From the NCBI GenBank assembly GCA_045658165.1, contig JAZOUN010000164.1:1-9147 (forward strand): a DNA stretch of 9,147 nt, read 5' to 3'. Shown one piece after another: positions 1 to 6,480 of this stretch (positions are counted from its first letter, which is position 1; every line of letters starts with the position of its first letter). Under the pieces are notes generated by a model. It saw only the letters and a program-made list of their open reading frames with translations, was not told where the DNA came from and ran no database searches. The DNA is from UBA1081 sp045658165. Its GTDB lineage: Bacteria; Bacillota; Clostridia; Oscillospirales; Acutalibacteraceae. A program made the translations under genes and the position numbers.

Positions 1-10
1 AAATAATAAA

Positions 11-136
11 ATCGGAAGCCCTACGGGCTTTGATTATAAAATGGGGTTTAAGGGGCTTGCCCCTTCCAACATTATTCTTTATTCATTATTCATTATTCTT
101 TCAATAATTTATCGAGGATACCTCGATAAATTATTG
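11..136. repeat. Modular intergenic repeat, copy A (may begin before the window)
   Basis: This non-coding stretch is a chain of short hairpins. AAGCCC/GGGCTT lies at 16-30 and AAGGGGC/GCCCCTT at 50-65. An ATTATTCATTATTC-rich linker follows at 71-100, and a perfect 16-bp inverted repeat (102-117 with 121-136, loop ATA) closes the unit. The same closing hairpin and ATTATTCATTA linker recur before the thrS promoter, and the 16-base string at 11-26 recurs exactly at 5490-5505. I read it as a small, non-autonomous intergenic repeat of a kind likely scattered in this genome. No transposase is present. Confidence 0.65.
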
Positions 137-160
137 TTTATTTTACAACAAACAAAATCA

Positions 161-195
161 CTTATAATTCCAAAACGGAATAATAAGTATTTTTT
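161..195 (+). terminator. Terminator-like hairpin upstream of the first dockerin gene
   Basis: Arms at 161-171 and 177-187 pair over 11 positions with one mismatch around an AAAAC loop. The run TATTTTTT follows. The stem is AT-rich, so termination may be weak. It would insulate the dockerin operon from transcription through the repeat. Confidence 0.4.
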
Positions 196-228
196 GTCCG
201 ATTTTGTAACCTTTTTCAAGTTTTTGTG

Positions 229-250
229 TGTTATAATAGTGTAAGGAGGA
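229..250 (+). promoter_or_regulatory. Extended -10 promoter candidate and RBS of the dockerin operon
   Basis: TATAAT at 232-237 is preceded by TG at 229-230, giving a TGn extended -10. No good -35 is seen at the right distance; the best, TTGTAA at 204-209, is 22 bases away. The expected start near 244 would fall inside the ribosome site AAGGAGGA (243-250), giving almost no leader, so the real promoter may lie elsewhere. The RBS itself is strong, 7 bases before the ATG at 258. Confidence 0.4.
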
Positions 251-257
251 ATGAGAT

Positions 258-1862
258 ATGAAAAAAATCATTTCGTTTGTTATGGCAATGCTCGTTTTGA
301 CTGCCGTTTCCGTAACATCTTTTGCAGAAAATAACGCCTATGATGTTTACGCCTACGGAAACTTCGAAACATATGGGAATAATACATTCTATGCAAGACT
401 CACAATCAAACCGATTGAAAAGGTGGAGAAACTTGAACTGATAATCAGCTACAATGAAGAAAATCTTGATTACGGCAAAAGTCAGTTTCCCGATTACATA
501 ACCGTTTCTGAAAATCATACAGACGGCAGAATTGTGCTTACACTTTTATCAGAAGGTAACTTTTTTGAAGATGAAAAAATCAATCTTTCTTTCATCAGTG
601 AAAAAGAATATCTTACACAGGAAGAAATCGGTTTTGAAGTGACAGCTAATGCAGTTTTTACAGACGGCAGCAGCAGAAATCTTGTTGTAAAAACAAATGT
701 GGAAATTTATATACATTTACCTGAACTGATTCCGTCTCAGCCGGAAATGCACATCCGTACAGATAAGAATTTGTTGGTTGCGGGTGAAACGGTGTCTTAT
801 ACAATTCCTGTTGTACCCGTAAAAAATGCAGAAAAAATTGCTGTGAAATTCACATGGGATAAAGACATACTCTCTTTTAAAGAATGTTACTTCACCGAGA
901 ATTTCGTTATGGAAAAATGCAGGGAAACGGATGACGGGTTTGAGGTGATTTTCAGACCTGAAGCAAATGACGAAGGCACAATCGTTTTGCGTCTTGATAT
1001 ACTCAGGGAAGGTAAACCGAATCTTAATATAAGTGTACGCGGCACTGACAGTGACGGCAACGAGTCTGATATTCGTTTTGATGCAGATATGCTTGTGAAT
1101 TATGTTTATACTGCTGAGCAGATCGGAAAAATCGTGCTTTCGGGCAGAATTGATATTTACAGAACAGATGACATTCTTTACCTGCCTTTTACAGTAACCG
1201 AAAAGTTCTTTGAAAACGGTTTGTTTTCCACCGCAGAAGGCAGCCGTGCTGACCTTGCATACCGTTTAGCAAGCAGCGGATATACGGACAGAATTGTTGT
1301 AACGGGCGAAAATATCGTTGCATATGTCAACGGGATTGTGATGGATAAAATCACAATCTGCATTGCAGGTGACATTAATAAAAACGGTACTGTAACAGCT
1401 GCCGATGCCCGTCTTGCGCTGAGAGCTGCTGCTACGCTTGAAGAATATGAGGGTATTCAGAAACTTGCTGCAGATACTGACAAAGACGGTGAAATTACAG
1501 CATCGGATGCAAGAAAAATTCTTCGTTGCTCGGCAGGTGTTGACAGCTTTGCACAGCCGGTGAAAGATGTTGAGCTTGGTGAAGAATTTATTATTGATAA
1601 GCTTAAAAATGCAGGCAGCGGTGCATATAACTGGAAATGTACCGTATCTGATGAAAGTGCTTTTGAGGTGTCAGACACTATTGCTCCGCCCGAAAATGTT
1701 GAAATTAACCCCGGTACACCTTATGAACAGACATTTGTTTTCCGACCTCTTGAAGTCGGAGTGTACAATATTCATTTTGAACTTGTCTGCTCATGGGACA
1801 GTGAACCGATTGATGAGTTTGAGCTTACAATCCATGTCAATGCCGGCAGTTGCATGATTTAG
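258..1862 (+). CDS. Secreted dockerin protein with C-terminal chagasin-like (I42) domain
   Basis: This 534-residue protein starts with a Sec signal peptide (KK, hydrophobic core, likely cut after SFA at 23). Residues about 28-160 and 165-282 look like two beta-sandwich domains. The second (GETVSYTIPV at 177-186, then a FTWDKDILSF strand) resembles a cohesin/adhesin fold. Residues 371-430 are a dockerin with two calcium loops, GDINKNG and ADTDKDG, each followed by an AADAR/ASDAR helix. Residues 437-527 fit the chagasin family: a loop with N451, SG and W459 in place of NPTTGYxW, a G-x-x-x-QTF strand, and CSW at 511-513 in place of RPW, followed by EPIDEF. Chagasins inhibit papain-like cysteine proteases; whether these altered loops still do is inference. 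A paralogue follows 34 bases downstream in the same operon. The ATG at 258 is chosen from the RBS and signal peptide. Confidence 0.82.
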   Translation: MKKIISFVMAMLVLTAVSVTSFAENNAYDVYAYGNFETYGNNTFYARLTIKPIEKVEKLELIISYNEENLDYGKSQFPDYITVSENHTDGRIVLTLLSEGNFFEDEKINLSFISEKEYLTQEEIGFEVTANAVFTDGSSRNLVVKTNVEIYIHLPELIPSQPEMHIRTDKNLLVAGETVSYTIPVVPVKNAEKIAVKFTWDKDILSFKECYFTENFVMEKCRETDDGFEVIFRPEANDEGTIVLRLDILREGKPNLNISVRGTDSDGNESDIRFDADMLVNYVYTAEQIGKIVLSGRIDIYRTDDILYLPFTVTEKFFENGLFSTAEGSRADLAYRLASSGYTDRIVVTGENIVAYVNGIVMDKITICIAGDINKNGTVTAADARLALRAAATLEEYEGIQKLAADTDKDGEITASDARKILRCSAGVDSFAQPVKDVELGEEFIIDKLKNAGSGAYNWKCTVSDESAFEVSDTIAPPENVEINPGTPYEQTFVFRPLEVGVYNIHFELVCSWDSEPIDEFELTIHVNAGSCMI

Positions 1863-1896
1863 ATTTATGCTTTTCTGAACGGACAGGAGAAAGAAT

Positions 1897-3165
1897 ATGA
1901 AAAAAGTTTTTTTATTTATAATTGTGGTTGCAATTGTCTGCAGTATGGGGATAATGTCTTTTGCAACCGGAAATACGCAGATTTCTGAGTATCTGCACCC
2001 CGGAGTTTATGTTTCAAGCTCCAATGAATATTTCATAAACGGAGAAACAGTTTCTTTTCTGATAGATTTTAATCACGATGAAGATTACGGGCTTGAACAC
2101 GCAGAAATTTATATCGACTGCAACAAGGATGTTCTTGTATATACAGGGGATAAGGTGTTTGCAGATAAGGAATACACAGTTCTTACCGTAAATGAAACTG
2201 ATAGCGGTTATGTTGTCACTTATGATTTTGACACGGTAAACGGTTATGAAATTTTTGCATCGGTAAATTGTGATTTCATGATTTCGGGGAATGCATCGCC
2301 TGCTGTAAAAATCACAAGTCTGAAAAAGTACGCAGGGGAAGAGATTTATGAAGCGGAAACTTCAGTATTGCTCCCGTCGGAAAAGGTCTATGAAAGGGAA
2401 GAGATTCCGCATATTGTTGCACAGCTCGGGGCAATACCTGCTTTCGGATACGGTGTGACTTTCAATGAATATCAGGAGATATTTGTTTATTCGGAAGTGA
2501 CAATTTCTCAGTTCAGCAGTATTCTGTCTTCTTCCGACGGAAAAAGTGAGGTCGGATATTTCCCCTGCAACAGCATAACGCGTACAAATGTTGCATCGGG
2601 CGATGTTTTTGCAATTGAGTTTGACGGCAGATACAGCGACTGGATGCGCATATGTGTAAAAGGGGATGTGGATTCTGACGGTGATGTGACTGCTTCCGAT
2701 GCAAGATATATATTGAGATACAGTGCAGGGCTTGAAGTTTATCCGAGGAATTATGAAGCAGGGGATGTGAATAATGACAAGGAAATTACAGCTCAGGATG
2801 CCCGCATAATTCTTCGTGTTGCTGCAGATCTTGATATTTTCAGCTGTCCTGATGTGGTGATATGGCAGAATCAGAAATTTAAGCTCGGACCTCTTCTGAG
2901 TGCATCTGACGGAGGCTATCTGTGGAGATGTACCGTATCTGATGAAGATGCAATCATTGTAACTGAAATTATTGAACCGTCGGTTGATAATACGGGCAAG
3001 GATCCCATGGATATTATTGTAGGTGCTCATGCATTGCAGACTTTCTGGCTTCAGCCTGTAAAACAGGGTGAAATTGAGGTTCGGTTTGAGCTTATCCGTT
3101 CATGGGAAACCATGCCGATAAAGGAATTCAGATTCACGGTTGTGACGGATGATATTCTGCAGTAA
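1897..3165 (+). CDS. Second secreted dockerin protein with chagasin-like (I42) domain
   Basis: This 422-residue paralogue of the preceding gene is shorter because it has less N-terminal beta-rich sequence. It has a signal peptide (cut near SFA, residue 23), one cohesin-like or Ig-like region at about 35-165, and an unassigned stretch at 170-250. The dockerin spans residues 256-315, with calcium loops GDVDSDG and GDVNNDK, helices ASDARYILR and AQDARIILR, and RSAG/VAAD-like turns. The C-terminal domain (319-417) keeps the I42 layout: a GGYLW loop (W343), a QTFWLQP strand, and RSW at 401-403, closer to the canonical RPW than the CSW of its neighbour. The RBS AGGAGA lies before the ATG, and the gene is probably co-transcribed with 258-1862. 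Dockerin-bearing cysteine-protease inhibitors have been described in Clostridium cellulovorans, which makes the role plausible. No inhibitory activity can be shown from sequence. Confidence 0.82.
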   Translation: MKKVFLFIIVVAIVCSMGIMSFATGNTQISEYLHPGVYVSSSNEYFINGETVSFLIDFNHDEDYGLEHAEIYIDCNKDVLVYTGDKVFADKEYTVLTVNETDSGYVVTYDFDTVNGYEIFASVNCDFMISGNASPAVKITSLKKYAGEEIYEAETSVLLPSEKVYEREEIPHIVAQLGAIPAFGYGVTFNEYQEIFVYSEVTISQFSSILSSSDGKSEVGYFPCNSITRTNVASGDVFAIEFDGRYSDWMRICVKGDVDSDGDVTASDARYILRYSAGLEVYPRNYEAGDVNNDKEITAQDARIILRVAADLDIFSCPDVVIWQNQKFKLGPLLSASDGGYLWRCTVSDEDAIIVTEIIEPSVDNTGKDPMDIIVGAHALQTFWLQPVKQGEIEVRFELIRSWETMPIKEFRFTVVTDDILQ

Positions 3166-3234
3166 TATTTAACCAATTTTTTCATTTTGTAAAATGGCTT
3201 GTTTATGCTACTTTATAAAAATAAACCTATGCTA

Positions 3235-3264
3235 TTGACAAATATCTTTTATTAGTTCTATAAT
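3235..3264 (+). promoter_or_regulatory. glnN promoter
   Basis: A perfect TTGACA at 3235-3240 and a perfect TATAAT at 3259-3264 are 18 bases apart. The expected start is near 3271, giving a leader of about 65 bases before glnN. This is one of the strongest sigma-A-type promoters in the window. Confidence 0.85.
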
Positions 3265-3282
3265 AACATTCGTATCGACAGC

Positions 3283-3316
3283 AAAAGGTGCCGGGAGATA
3301 CCTCGGTGCCTTTTTT
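3283..3316 (+). terminator. Terminator-like hairpin inside the glnN leader (possible attenuator)
   Basis: Arms 3283-3295 and 3302-3314 form a 13-bp stem containing three G-U wobbles around the six-base loop AGATAC. The 3' arm runs into TTTTTT at 3311-3316. It lies between the predicted transcription start (about 3271) and the glnN RBS (AAAGGAG), so it should stop glnN transcripts unless relieved. A competing pairing, GTATC 3272-3276 with GATAC 3297-3301, would place the terminator's 5' arm in a loop. It could also end read-through from the upstream dockerin operon, for which no other convincing terminator is seen. Confidence 0.6.
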
Positions 3317-3336
3317 GATTATAAAGGAGAATTCCG

Positions 3337-5433
3337 ATGGCAGTAAAAAATGTACCTGAAATGTTCGGCTCACTCGTTTTTAATGACGAGGTTATGAGAG
3401 AAACACTTCCCAAGGAAATTTACAAGTCACTTCACAAAACTGTTGAAGAGGGCAAGGAACTTGATATCACTCTTGCGAATGCCGTAGCTCATGCTATGAA
3501 AGATTGGGCAATCAGCAAGGGCGCAACTCATTATACCCATTGGTTCCAGCCTATGACAGGTATCACTGCAGAAAAGCACGACAGCTTCATTACACCTGCC
3601 CCCGGCGGTAAGGTCATTATGGAATTCTCAGGTAAAGAGCTTATCAAGGGTGAACCCGATGCATCAAGTTTCCCTTCAGGTGGTATAAGAGCCACATTTG
3701 AAGCAAGAGGCTACACAGCATGGGACCCCACTTCATATGCATTCATCAAAGAGAATTCTCTCTGCATTCCCACAGCTTTCTGTTCATATACAGGTGAAGT
3801 TCTCGATAAGAAAACTCCTCTTCTTCGTTCAATGGAAGAACTGAGCAAACAGGCTGTCCGTGTTCTCAACCTTATCGGCGTTGACACAAAGAGAGTTATC
3901 TCAACTGTAGGCGCAGAGCAGGAATATTTCCTCATTGACAGAAAAGTTTACGAACAGAGAAAAGATATAGTTATAACAGGCAGAACACTTTTCGGTGCAA
4001 AGCCTCCCAAGGGTCAGGAAATGGACGACCATTACTTCGGTGCAATCAAGCCCAGAGTTATGGCATATATGGAAGACCTCAATGAAGAACTCTGGAAGCT
4101 TGGTATTCTTGCAAAGACAGAACATAACGAAGCAGCTCCCGCACAGCACGAATTGGCTCCCGTATTCTCAACAACAAATATTGCAACTGACCATAATCAG
4201 CTCACAATGGAAATTATGAAAAAGGTTGCAAAGAAACACGACCTTGTATGTCTTCTTCACGAAAAGCCCTTTGCAGGCGTTAACGGAAGCGGTAAGCACA
4301 ACAACTGGTCAATTTCTACAGACTCAGGCAAGAATCTTCTCAGCCCCGGTAAGAATCCCCAGTCAAACAAGACATTCCTGCTTATCCTCGCAGCTGTTGT
4401 AAAGGCTGTTGACGATTATCAGGACCTTATGAGAATCTCTGTTGCAAGTGCAGGTAACGATAACCGTCTCGGCGGTCACGAAGCTCCTCCTGCAATCATG
4501 TCTGTTTTCCTCGGCGATGACCTTACAAAGATTATTCAGGCGCTCATCAATAAGGAAGATGATGTTGAAGGTCCTCAGAAGGTTGCTATGAAGACAGGTG
4601 TTGATGTTCTTCCCGACTTCACAAAGGACACAACAGACAGAAACAGAACATCTCCCTTTGCTTTCACAGGTAACAAGTTTGAATTCCGTATGCTCGGTTC
4701 AAACTACTCAATTGCAGACCCCAACATCATAATGAACACAATCGTTGCTGAGTCATTCTCTCAGTTTGCCGATTATCTTGAAAATTCAGAGGATATCGAC
4801 AAGGCAGTAAGCCACATCATCCGTCGTGAATTCAGAAATCATGCAAGAATTATCTTCAACGGCAACGGCTATGACGATGCATGGGTAAAAGAAGCAGAAA
4901 AGAGAGGTCTTCTCAACCTCAAGACAACTGCTGATGCAATTCCTCACTACACAGCACAGAAGAATCTTGATCTTTTTGAAAAGCATCATATTTTCACTCC
5001 CCTTGAAGTGCATTCAAGACAGGAAATTCTTGCTGAGCTTTACACAAAGACTATCAATATCGAAGCTCTCACAATGCTTGAAATGGCAAGAAAACAGCTT
5101 CTTCCTGCTGCGATTTCATTCACAGGCTCTCTTGCACAGACTCTTGCAGCAAAGAAAGCTATCGGCATGAATGTTGAAAATGATGCAGCATTTATCCTTG
5201 CAGACAAGCTTACAAAGCTCACAAACACAATGTACGGAAAAATCGAAGCACTCGACAATGCCGTTGCAGGTGCAAAGAATGTTTCTGAAGGTCAGGAACT
5301 TGCATTCTATACAAAGGATGTAATCCTTAATGCAATGAATGAACTCAGAGCTGTTGCAGACGAAATTGAAGTTGATATGTCAGAGGATTTCATTCCTTAT
5401 CCTACATACTCAGATTTGCTTTACAGCGTATAA
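3337..5433 (+). CDS. glnN: Glutamine synthetase, type III
   Basis: This cytoplasmic ATP-dependent ligase makes glutamine from glutamate and ammonium, the main entry of ammonium into biomass in gut anaerobes. At 698 residues it has the usual length of GSIII (about 700), far longer than GSI or GSII. GSIII signatures seen are THWFQPMTG at 67-75 followed by TAEKHD, an FSGKELIKGEPDASSFPSGG block at 97-116 with FEARGYTAWDP after it, the catalytic-core motif NGSGKHNNWS at 316-325, and the FEFRMLGSNYSIADPN block. The ATG at 3337 follows AAAGGAGAA at a good distance. Codons are biased towards TTC, CTC and AAG, unlike the dockerin genes, as expected for a highly expressed core gene. It is a single-gene unit with its own promoter, leader hairpin and terminator. 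The leader hairpin suggests nitrogen-responsive attenuation; this is inferred. Confidence 0.97.
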   Translation: MAVKNVPEMFGSLVFNDEVMRETLPKEIYKSLHKTVEEGKELDITLANAVAHAMKDWAISKGATHYTHWFQPMTGITAEKHDSFITPAPGGKVIMEFSGKELIKGEPDASSFPSGGIRATFEARGYTAWDPTSYAFIKENSLCIPTAFCSYTGEVLDKKTPLLRSMEELSKQAVRVLNLIGVDTKRVISTVGAEQEYFLIDRKVYEQRKDIVITGRTLFGAKPPKGQEMDDHYFGAIKPRVMAYMEDLNEELWKLGILAKTEHNEAAPAQHELAPVFSTTNIATDHNQLTMEIMKKVAKKHDLVCLLHEKPFAGVNGSGKHNNWSISTDSGKNLLSPGKNPQSNKTFLLILAAVVKAVDDYQDLMRISVASAGNDNRLGGHEAPPAIMSVFLGDDLTKIIQALINKEDDVEGPQKVAMKTGVDVLPDFTKDTTDRNRTSPFAFTGNKFEFRMLGSNYSIADPNIIMNTIVAESFSQFADYLENSEDIDKAVSHIIRREFRNHARIIFNGNGYDDAWVKEAEKRGLLNLKTTADAIPHYTAQKNLDLFEKHHIFTPLEVHSRQEILAELYTKTINIEALTMLEMARKQLLPAAISFTGSLAQTLAAKKAIGMNVENDAAFILADKLTKLTNTMYGKIEALDNAVAGAKNVSEGQELAFYTKDVILNAMNELRAVADEIEVDMSEDFIPYPTYSDLLYSV

Positions 5434-5490
5434 TAATTTACAACCGTAACAGATGATTGTTGCGGTTGTTTTTGTATCAATGCGTAATTA
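5417..5490 (+). repeat. Direct repeat, left copy: glnN 3' end plus terminator
   Basis: Bases 5417-5473 match 7739-7795 at 54 of 57 positions. After a small indel the match continues (TCAATGCGTAATTA here, TCAATGAGTAATGA at 7795-7808). The left copy covers the last codons of glnN (LLYSV and stop), the terminator hairpin and the first bases after it. The pair brackets the accessory segment carrying the xre and dockerin genes. Confidence 0.85.
5441..5473 (+). terminator. glnN terminator
   Basis: CAACCGTAACA (5441-5451) pairs with TGTTGCGGTTG (5458-5468) around GATGAT, with one G-U wobble. TTTTT follows. It lies 7 bases after the glnN stop codon. Confidence 0.9.
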
Positions 5491-5505
5491 TCGGAAGCCC
5501 TACGG
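5490..5505. repeat. Fragment of the intergenic repeat
   Basis: These 16 bases are identical to 11-26. The GGGCTT needed to complete the copy A hairpin is replaced by GGTTGG, so this looks like a truncated piece of the same repeat family, sitting at the left edge of the accessory segment. The rest of 5506-5579 is AT-rich and shows nothing I can name. Confidence 0.55.
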
Positions 5506-5579
5506 TTGGATTATTTGATCAGACAGATAAACTTTAATTTGCAATATAACTTATGTACACCGAAGAAAATATTTTAGTT

Positions 5580-5607
5580 TTGCATGATTGCATTCAAAGT
5601 ATATAAT
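5580..5607 (+). promoter_or_regulatory. Promoter candidate directly before a hairpin
   Basis: TTGCAT (5580-5585) and TATAAT (5602-5607) are 16 bases apart. The expected start is near 5614, exactly where the next terminator-like stem begins. There is no plus-strand gene behind it, only the minus-strand xre gene. It could make a very short RNA or be a chance match. Confidence 0.35.
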
Positions 5608-5613
5608 CCACTA

Positions 5614-5645
5614 TGACACTTTCAATCCGAAAGTGTCACTTTTTA
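5614..5645 (+). terminator. Perfect 10-bp terminator-like hairpin
   Basis: TGACACTTTC (5614-5623) and GAAAGTGTCA (5629-5638) are exact complements around AATCC. CTTTTT follows. On the plus strand this is a second terminator after that of glnN, or the body of a short RNA from the promoter at 5580-5607. Confidence 0.6.
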
Positions 5646-5690
5646 TATAAAAAATCGGGAGCACTTCATTGCAAAGTGTCTCCCAATAAT
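5646..5690 (-). terminator. Terminator of the xre gene, possibly bidirectional
   Basis: The stem pairs GGGAGCACTT (5657-5666) with AAGTG-T-CTCCC (5674-5684), with a single bulged base. Read on the minus strand it is followed by a T run (from the A run at 5649-5654), so it would end the xre transcript. The plus strand also has AATTTTTAT after it, so it may work both ways. Confidence 0.6.
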
Positions 5691-5733
5691 TTTTATCTGT
5701 CCTTAGTAACTCCGCCCAATGGATGCTGTTTTT

Positions 5734-5958
5734 TTATCTGAAATCAAAAAGTTCTTTTTCTGTTATTTCAAGTTTGTCGCAAAGTTTGAAAATAAGATCC
5801 ATTGATGCACTGTTTGCACCTATTTCTATGCCGCTCATATGACTTCTGTCAATATTCAGTACTTCTGCAAGCTCCATTTGCGTAAAACCTCTGTCTTTTC
5901 TGTAATATGCAATATTCTGACCGAGTTTTCTGTATTTATCTGAATATTCAAAGTTCAT
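5734..5958 (-). CDS. Small Xre-family helix-turn-helix regulator
   Basis: This 74-residue protein is a single Cro/C1-type DNA-binding domain with no partner or ligand domain. It begins with a KYRKLGQNIAYYRKDRGFTQ stretch. The HTH helices are TQMELAEVLN (26-35) and the recognition helix DRSHMSGIEIG (37-47). The domain closes with the typical MDLIFKLCDKLEI and ELFDF ending. The minus-strand RBS AAGGAGA lies just before the ATG. It is transcribed away from the dockerin genes across a shared 120-base region rich in inverted half-sites, so it probably represses itself and may control the divergent promoter. The target is inferred from position. Genes of this size are common in mobile and accessory segments. 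Confidence 0.9.
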   Translation of the reverse strand: MNFEYSDKYRKLGQNIAYYRKDRGFTQMELAEVLNIDRSHMSGIEIGANSASMDLIFKLCDKLEITEKELFDFR

Positions 5959-5977
5959 TGGTATATCTCCTTAAAAC

Positions 5978-5989
5978 AGTATTAATACT
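5978..5989. promoter_or_regulatory. 12-bp palindrome at the xre start region (operator candidate)
   Basis: AGTATTAATACT is a perfect palindrome directly upstream of the xre RBS. A minus-strand -10 candidate, TACAAT, lies at 5995-5990, which would place the transcription start inside the palindrome. This suits autorepression. The xre -35 is weak, so the promoter call is tentative. Confidence 0.4.
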
Positions 5990-6009
5990 ATTGTATGTAT
6001 TGTTACATA

Positions 6010-6060
6010 AGTCATAAACCTTATGATATTAGATGTATGACTATTGACATTAGTCATAAA
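6010..6060. promoter_or_regulatory. Cluster of AGTCATAAA half-sites between xre and the dockerin genes
   Basis: AGTCATAAA occurs exactly at 6010-6018 and 6052-6060. ATGACTA (6037-6043) and TAGTCAT (6051-6057) form a perfect inverted repeat with a 7-base spacer that holds the -35 box of the plus-strand promoter. CATAA/TTATG at 6013-6025 is a further small inverted repeat. The arrangement fits a dimeric repressor blocking the promoter; the nearby Xre protein is the obvious candidate. Confidence 0.5.
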
Positions 6061-6072
6061 AGGGTGTAGAAT
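6044..6072 (+). promoter_or_regulatory. Promoter towards the dockerin remnant and dockerin gene
   Basis: TTGACA (6044-6049) and TAGAAT (6067-6072) are 17 bases apart. The start would be near 6079, which leaves a leader of about 400 bases before the intact dockerin gene at 6481. Its -35 sits inside the ATGACTA/TAGTCAT inverted repeat. Confidence 0.7.
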
Positions 6073-6102
6073 TGAATCAGACCGTTTTGTATAATCTTAC
6101 GG

Positions 6103-6123
6103 CAGAGAATGAAAAATTCTCTG
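6103..6123 (+). other. Perfect 8-bp hairpin in the transcript leader
   Basis: CAGAGAAT and ATTCTCTG flank GAAAA about 25 bases after the predicted start. There is no T run, so it is not a terminator. It could be a stabilising 5' hairpin or a protein-binding site. TTGACA at 6124-6129 with TATAAG at 6145-6150 follows directly, but the 15-base spacing is poor. Confidence 0.35.
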
Positions 6124-6175
6124 TTGACACAGGTCAGAAAAAAATATAAGATAAAAATATAGGTGTTAATATTGA

Positions 6176-6199
6176 TTGTTAATAAATTTGTTAATAAAA
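6176..6199. repeat. Two tandem 12-base AT-rich units
   Basis: TTGTTAATAAAT is followed by TTGTTAATAAAA and then a partial third unit (TTTGTTATG). It lies within the very AT-rich gap 6130-6240, which holds no open frame I can support and probably arose when the start of the dockerin remnant was lost. Confidence 0.4.
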
Positions 6200-6255
6200 T
6201 TTGTTATGTTTTTGTTTTTATTATGTTTATTTTTTTATGAAGAGGGTGAGTCTGA

Positions 6256-6465
6256 TGGTTTGAATTTCTTGATGTTTCAGGGTTTGTTCTTGGTGATGTT
6301 AATGCAGATGGTATCATAACTGCAGCAGATTCAAGATTGGCATTAAGATTTTTATCACAACTTGAAACACCGACAAATCTTCAGAGAGTTTTAAGTGATA
6401 TGAATGGTGATTATTATATTACAGCAGCGGATTCACGCATTATTCTTGAGATGTCCGCAACATAA
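6256..6465 (+). pseudogene. Remnant of a dockerin gene (C-terminal dockerin only)
   Basis: An open frame of 69 codons, ending in TAA, encodes a complete two-repeat dockerin: GDVNADGIITAADSRLALR, then DMNGDYYITAADSRIILE. The frame is closed upstream by TGA at 6253-6255 and has no ATG, GTG or TTG start. The nearby ATG at 6254, placed after an AGAGGG sequence, reads only two codons before a stop. Signal peptide and N-terminal domain are missing. A frameshift near 6254 or loss of the 5' part would explain this. It ends 15 bases before the intact dockerin gene and resembles its dockerin, so it is probably an older paralogue. The second calcium loop (DMNGDYY) is still well preserved, which suggests recent decay. 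Confidence 0.7.
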
Positions 6466-6480
6466 GAAAGGAGAAAAGTT

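Noticed and set aside
41..244. A 67-codon plus-strand frame at the left end
   Set aside because: It runs through the hairpin repeat, the terminator-like stem and the promoter, has no good RBS, and its sequence is low-complexity.
2362..3030. A 222-codon open frame on the minus strand
   Set aside because: It lies wholly antisense to the second dockerin gene, is rich in Cys, His and Ile in a composition typical of shadow frames, and has no RBS or recognisable domain.
3271..3336. ANTAR-type two-hairpin antiterminator site or glutamine riboswitch in the glnN leader
   Set aside because: Only one hairpin fits before the start codon. Its loop AGATAC lacks a G at the fourth position, and no glutamine-riboswitch consensus is visible.
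6254..6262. ATG at 6254 as start of the dockerin remnant
   Set aside because: It is in another frame and reaches TGA after two codons.
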